Under the pieces are notes generated by a model. It worked only from the letters and a program-made list of their open reading frames with translations. It was not told the DNA's origin and searched no databases. Shown here piece after piece: positions 60,501-64,000 of a DNA stretch of 64,000 nt. The stretch covers positions 62,001 to 126,000 of the forward strand of contig OX246691.1 in the NCBI GenBank assembly GCA_945909635.1, written 5' to 3'. The position numbers and the translations under genes were made by a program. Position 1 is the first letter of the stretch; each line of letters starts with the position of its first letter. The DNA comes from Clostridioides difficile_A. GTDB lineage: Bacteria > Bacillota > Clostridia > Peptostreptococcales > Peptostreptococcaceae.

Positions 60501-60947
60501 TTAGTAAAAAAATATGCAGGAAAAGAAACAAAAAAATTATATAAAGATTTAAATATAATAAAAATAGTTGAAGAAATGACTAAAGATATAGAAGATAAAG
60601 ATATAAATATTAAAGAAAAAATATCAATGGAAATAGAATATTTAGGGTATCCAAATACTATTTTAAGTAATCTAAAAAGTGATTTATATTATGTGATTTT
60701 TATTAAAACATATAAAAACAAGAAGTCAATAACATATTATCCAGAATTATATAATATAAAAACTGGACAAAATAAAAAATGGAAATTAAAAGACTATATA
60801 ACATTTAGTGAAGCACCTTTTAAAGAAGGTGATTTGATAGAAATATATCACTATGATAAAGAAATAAAAAAACAAGAAATTGATAAAGGCAAATGGGTAG
60901 AAACAAATGAATTTAACTATGTTATTACTTCTTGGGAGGTGTTTTAG
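57597..60947 (+). CDS. dnaE: DNA polymerase III alpha subunit (DnaE-like) with PHP domain
   Basis: 1116 residues, the family C replicative polymerase. The N-terminal PHP domain shows NYHKHTSYSNRSTPDSG (~22-38), SSCEHGFQGNYW (~59) and MGCDSHYIY (~230). The palm has KSGRGSSVSYFTNTLLGFSD (~394) and LPDIDLNLGNPE with the catalytic DxD (~443). Thumb and fingers follow, with YGFNASHAYCMACDSL (~800). Start after TAGGAGAAAAT. Its stop overlaps the RecD-like start (TAGTG), so the two are coupled. Confidence 0.93.
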   Translation: MKEITSLPLDLNLFLSKLTFQNYHKHTSYSNRSTPDSGATNKDYANRALELNHTIVSSCEHGFQGNYWEVYSLVEDINKQLKKKRENHEKDVPNDLKFIFGAEAYWVKNRYEKDRKNNHICIFAKNENGRQWINEILSEANETGYYYKPRIDLELLFKLPPEDVFITTACIGFWGYELNETINIIKELHEYFKDNFMLEVQYHNTVSQKKLNQNIKNIANKFNIKMIMGCDSHYIYTNGKEDRDYILEYKGIHYPDEDGWYMDYPSTEEAFNRFKKQEVLSDLQILNVINNTNVFLEFEDIYLNKNIKLPSLVPDKTQKEKNNIYKKIIKNNWNKYKKENNLSKEEIEKYKKGIKQEVKTVIDTKMADYFIIDYYLVKDAVENGGIITKSGRGSSVSYFTNTLLGFSDIDRFIAPVHLYPERFMSTTRILKTQSLPDIDLNLGNPEIFEESQKKLLGEGHSYPMIAYGTLKIKSAWKMYTGANENKIDFDTANEISKQLEQYELDYNNVDDDEKDTVDVYEYIDEKYHQLFDESKKYRGIIMDSKKAPCGYLIYSGNIRREIGLIKCKSESTKKEYMVALIDGKMADKFKYLKNDLLKVDVCLLHRLTAERIGIKEMTVRQLIQKCNNDQKVWDIYKKGYTLGVNQCERKGTTSKLMKYKPTNDGELANFIAAIRPSFKSMYKIFSNRQRFSYGIKAFDDIVQTETMKDSFLIYQEQLMAALSFSGIPMDECYGLIKAISKKDKELIKSYEGIFLNGFTKRILETENISEKEALENSKKVWEIINDAAKYGFNASHAYCMACDSLRDAYTKAYYPYEFYEVRLEHYSLKGKKDKVSAFKLEMEKAFGIKEGQFKFGLDNRKFTADKENKCIHPALNSIKGIGRNDAEELYKLSKNKKYNNFLELYGDILSKTKVNRGKIQKLIILDYFNEFGKTNKLIQMTKIYDNLYDRKQINKNEKEFKKLGLKESLVKKYAGKETKKLYKDLNIIKIVEEMTKDIEDKDINIKEKISMEIEYLGYPNTILSNLKSDLYYVIFIKTYKNKKSITYYPELYNIKTGQNKKWKLKDYITFSEAPFKEGDLIEIYHYDKEIKKQEIDKGKWVETNEFNYVITSWEVF

Positions 60948-63214
60948 TGAGTGATAAATTAATTGAATTTAAATGTAAACTAATAAAACAAAGATTTAAT
61001 TCAGATAGTTTTAAAATATATGTAGTAGATGTTGATTTAGAAAAATTCAAACTATCAACAAATAGAAATAATGAAGTTGTCTTGGTTGGGGATATACATA
61101 ATCTATTACCAAATGTAACATATACTGTTCAAGCTAGTACAGAAATAAATAAGACTTTTGGAATACAATACAAAGTGAAAAATATTAGGAGTGACAAGCC
61201 AAATGATATAAATAGTTCTAAAACTTTTTTATATGAAATAATTACAAGAAAGCAAGCAGATATACTATTAGAAGCTTATCCAGATATAATAGATAAAATT
61301 ATTAGGAATGATTTAAAAGACATAGATTTAAATTTAACTAAAGGCATAAAGGAAATTACTTTTGAAAGAATCAAAGAAAAAGTTATAGAAAACTTTGTAC
61401 TAATAGATTTAGTTAATCTATTTAAAGGATATATTTCAATTTCTACAATAAGGAAACTATATGATAAATATACTTCTATTGAAATAGTCAGAAAAAATTT
61501 GTCTGAGAATCCATATAAGTGTCTTTGTGGTATCTCAAAAATAGGATTCAAGACATCTGATACTATATTGTTACAATTAGAAAGTTTAAATAAAGATAAC
61601 TCTAATGATGAAATCATGACATTTAGAGAAGATTTAAAAACTTCTAAACAGAGAATGTTAGCTTGCATTGATTATATATTGGCTCAAAATGAATTAAGTG
61701 GGAATACAAAAATGGAGATACAAAAATTAAGAAATGAATCTTTTAAATTATCTCCTGAATGTATAAATAAATTTGTAGAGATAATAAAGGAAAATAACAA
61801 TCTTATACATGTAGACTATAAGACTAAATTTGTTTCTAGTAAAATAGCATATGAAACAGAACAATATATTTGTGATACTATATTTCAAGGTTTAGAAAAT
61901 AATAAGTTTTGGAACATAAATCCAGAAGTATATAGACACTTGGATGGAATTACTTTGACTGATGAACAAATGGAATCTTTAAGTAATGTATGCAATTATA
62001 ATATAAGTATATTAACTGCTCCTGCTGGAAGTGGTAAAAGTCAATCAATAAAGAACATTATAACGATGTTAGAAGAACATGGTAAGAGATTTTTATTGTG
62101 TACTCCTACGGGAAAGTCATCAGAAGTGTTAGCTGACTATTGTAAAAGAGAAGCAGGTACAATACATAGACAATTACGATATAATCCTAACAATAATCCT
62201 TCATGGGGATTCAATGAAGAAAATAAACTTAAAACAGAAATTGTAATAGTAGATGAATTTTCTATGACAGATATTTACTTAATGAAAAACTTATTAGATG
62301 CAATAGATATAAAAAGAACAAAATTATTATTAGTATTTGATAGTTCCCAATTATCCTCAGTTGGTTGTGGTAATATTGCTCAAGATTTGTTATCTAGTGG
62401 ATTAATTCCTACAGCTAAACTTAATAAAATATTTAGATATAATGAAGGAGGATTGATGCAGGCAGCTACAGAAATTAGAAATAGTGAACAGTTTTTGCCA
62501 TCTGATTTTATTGGAAATAAAATATTTGGAATCAATAAAGATTTTGTATATATGGAAACCTATCAAATAAAAATAAAACAACAAGTATTAAAGATATATA
62601 AAAAATTACTTACTGATGGATATTCAATAAATGATATTTTGATTTTAACATGTCAAAATAAAGGTGATTATGGAACAAAAATGATTAATTCATGCATACA
62701 ATATTATATACAAAAAGATAAGAATAATCATTTTTTAATGAGAGGTAAAGATAAATTTTTTAAAGGAGATAAAGTAATTCAAATAGTTAATAATTATAAA
62801 GCATTAAATATTGATATGATGGAAGAGCATGTATATAATGGCAATACAGGAATAATAATAGATGTGGATTATAACGAATTAATTGTTGATTTTGGAGATA
62901 AAAAAATAATATACAGTAAAGAAGAATTGAATCAATTAGAATTAGGCTATTGTATAACAATACATAAAATACAAGGGTCTCAAGGAAAACAAGTTATAGT
63001 ACTCGCTCCGAAATCACATAGTTTTATGTTAAATTCAAATTTATTATATGTAGCTGTCACTAGAGCAAAAGAAAGAGTTTATTTACTAGGGAATATAATT
63101 ACTATAAATAGAGCTATTAAAAAGAAAGAAAATCTATGTAGAAATACATGGTTGCCAGATTTATTAAAAGAAGCCAAATATAAACTGAATAAAATTAAAC
63201 ATAGTGAGGTATAA
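60947..63214 (+). CDS. RecD-like SF1 helicase
   Basis: 755 residues. GTG 60947 overlaps the polymerase stop by one base and follows GGGAGGTG. Helicase motifs in order: LTDEQMESLSNV (Q-like), TAPAGSGKSQSIKN (I, ~360), CTPTGKSSEVLADY (Ia), IVIVDEFSMTDIY (II, ~435), LVFDSSQLSSVGCGN (III, ~462), CITIHKIQGSQGKQVIVL (V, ~675) and LLYVAVTRAKERVYLLG (VI, ~705). An N-terminal ~330-residue region with helix-hairpin-helix-like repeats resembles RecD2. It is a 5'-3' helicase acting with the polymerase. Confidence 0.9.
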   Translation: MSDKLIEFKCKLIKQRFNSDSFKIYVVDVDLEKFKLSTNRNNEVVLVGDIHNLLPNVTYTVQASTEINKTFGIQYKVKNIRSDKPNDINSSKTFLYEIITRKQADILLEAYPDIIDKIIRNDLKDIDLNLTKGIKEITFERIKEKVIENFVLIDLVNLFKGYISISTIRKLYDKYTSIEIVRKNLSENPYKCLCGISKIGFKTSDTILLQLESLNKDNSNDEIMTFREDLKTSKQRMLACIDYILAQNELSGNTKMEIQKLRNESFKLSPECINKFVEIIKENNNLIHVDYKTKFVSSKIAYETEQYICDTIFQGLENNKFWNINPEVYRHLDGITLTDEQMESLSNVCNYNISILTAPAGSGKSQSIKNIITMLEEHGKRFLLCTPTGKSSEVLADYCKREAGTIHRQLRYNPNNNPSWGFNEENKLKTEIVIVDEFSMTDIYLMKNLLDAIDIKRTKLLLVFDSSQLSSVGCGNIAQDLLSSGLIPTAKLNKIFRYNEGGLMQAATEIRNSEQFLPSDFIGNKIFGINKDFVYMETYQIKIKQQVLKIYKKLLTDGYSINDILILTCQNKGDYGTKMINSCIQYYIQKDKNNHFLMRGKDKFFKGDKVIQIVNNYKALNIDMMEEHVYNGNTGIIIDVDYNELIVDFGDKKIIYSKEELNQLELGYCITIHKIQGSQGKQVIVLAPKSHSFMLNSNLLYVAVTRAKERVYLLGNIITINRAIKKKENLCRNTWLPDLLKEAKYKLNKIKHSEV

Positions 63215-63216
63215 TC

Positions 63217-63504
63217 ATGGGGCTGAGAATAGATTTAAATAACTTAGATAATTGGACTAAAGAATATGCTAAATCATTTAAACCATGTTTTACCATTACA
63301 TATTCAAAAAAATATTTAAATAAGTTTGCAAATGATAGATTTCAGAATATCGTAGATGAACAGGAATTAAATTTTACAGATAAAGAATTTAAAAAATACA
63401 AAAAAATATTTACAGATATTTTTATAAGTACTATGATTGAATTAATTGAAGAAGAGGCAAAAGAAATAAAAAATAAAGAACAAAATAAGAAAAAAGGTAA
63501 ATAA
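63217..63504 (+). CDS. Small basic protein of the replication operon, 95 aa
   Basis: Starts 2 nt after the helicase stop, after GAGGTATAATC. Helical, ends in a Lys/Glu-rich tail (EIKNKEQNKKKGK). Unknown. Confidence 0.65.
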   Translation: MGLRIDLNNLDNWTKEYAKSFKPCFTITYSKKYLNKFANDRFQNIVDEQELNFTDKEFKKYKKIFTDIFISTMIELIEEEAKEIKNKEQNKKKGK

Positions 63505-63561
63505 AATTATCATTTTAATAGAATTAATATATGTGTTTATAAGATTATTAACATAAATTAT

Positions 63562-63640
63562 AAACTAAATAAAAAATATATATATTTCAATATTTATATT
63601 TTCAAGGTTATAGTATATAATAATAGTTAGAAGAATATAA
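63562..63640 (+). promoter_or_regulatory. Possible promoter for the last gene
   Basis: An AAACTAAATAAAA box (63562-63574) is followed by AT-rich sequence with TATAATAATAG near 63617-63627, before AAGAGGTGATATTA. The -35 is not clear. Confidence 0.45.
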
Positions 63641-63656
63641 ATAAGAGGTGATATTA

Positions 63657-64000
63657 ATGGCTATAACATTTGATAATATATATAATCCTAACGAGCATAA
63701 ACTTACTAAAAACTATATATTTAAGAACGTTGAACATCTGTATAAAGATATGTGGACAATAAATATGTCTGCATATGAAATAGCGGAATTGTGGAATGAA
63801 CAAAAAATAATTTACTATCCTATCACTCAAAGAGGAGTAGTTCCTCAAAAACAATCAAACGGGACATTTAAATATAAAGCAGTTTTTAATAAAACAAGAG
63901 TTAAGGCTATACAGAAAAAGATATTGCAAGAAAAGTATTTCCCTGACCAACTGGCAATAAATATATTAGATGAAAAAGGAGAAAAGGGAAATATAATTTA
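63657..64000 (+). CDS. DNA-binding-type protein, C-terminus outside window
   Basis: About 114 residues visible. MSAYEIAELWNEQKIIYYPI has the form of a helix-turn-helix or wHTH (AYEIAELW), followed by basic KYKAVFNKTRVKAIQKKIL. Reads off the right edge; preceded by AAGAGGTGATATTA. Possibly starts another operon. Confidence 0.65.
   Translation, partial: MAITFDNIYNPNEHKLTKNYIFKNVEHLYKDMWTINMSAYEIAELWNEQKIIYYPITQRGVVPQKQSNGTFKYKAVFNKTRVKAIQKKILQEKYFPDQLAINILDEKGEKGNII

Overview
This window is a very AT-rich, densely packed piece of DNA. It has Clostridium-style Shine-Dalgarno sites (AGGAGG/AGGTG), many ATA/AGA codons, and dozens of small genes of unknown function. It carries a plasmid-type replication and partition block (HTH initiator-like genes, ParM-like actin with a ParR-like partner, upstream repeats). 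It also carries a complete phage-type DNA replication block and many phage family proteins (DUF5662, DUF1653, PcfJ, amidoligase, HU, adenine methyltransferase). I read it as a large phage-plasmid (extrachromosomal prophage) or phage-derived megaplasmid of a Clostridium species. This is inferred from gene content; no species is claimed and no database was searched.

Layout. 1-7.0 kb, minus strand: a zinc-binding protein cut by the window edge, a metallophosphoesterase, an ORF-free block full of perfect hairpins beside a tRNA-His(GTG), another compact folded element, a GIY-YIG nuclease, an HTH regulator, a tRNA-like minihelix, HU, and an HTH/zinc-ribbon protein read from a strong promoter at 7.05 kb. 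7.1-8.5 kb, plus: DnaA-box-like sequence, a cluster of palindromic operators, and two winged-helix replication-type genes. 8.5-11.1 kb: parR-parM on the minus strand, an upstream repeat region (probable centromere), a GC-richer folded segment and a pyrimidine-rich tract. 11.1-14.0 kb: a regulatory zone built from a duplicated module (coiled-coil protein plus small XRE protein), a hydrophobic peptide whose ribosome binding site can pair with its own 3' flank, a divergent XRE repressor with three operator copies, and an ORF-less transcript. 14-24.5 kb: accessory genes, including a large LPD-like protein, a pentapeptide-repeat protein, a secreted toxin-like protein overlapping a putative immunity gene, and two tyrosine recombinase-like proteins.

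24.6-50.9 kb, plus: a long run of small genes starting at a promoter with a LexA/SOS-type box. Recognisable members are an amidoligase, a YcgL-type nucleotidyltransferase, KptA (RNA 2'-phosphotransferase), RtcB (RNA ligase), DUF1653, DUF5662 and PcfJ-like proteins, an adenine methyltransferase, a 3D-domain protein and a lipoprotein. Two genes here are interrupted by one extra A in an A-run. 51-63.5 kb, plus: the replication operon, in order an acidic-tailed ssDNA-binding protein, Sak4-type ATPase, small protein, DnaB-like helicase, TOPRIM primase, Cas4/RecB-type nuclease, DnaE-like polymerase with PHP domain, and RecD-like helicase. A further gene runs off the right edge.

How it fits together: the element appears able to replicate (own initiator plus replisome), to segregate (ParMR), and to switch gene sets through XRE repressors, palindromic operators, an SOS box and a repeated promoter box (AACTAAATAAAAT). 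It also carries RNA repair enzymes together with a tRNA, which would suit resistance to host tRNA-cutting defences. Several genes lack ATG/GTG/TTG at the expected spacing from a good ribosome binding site and instead have ATA or ATT there.
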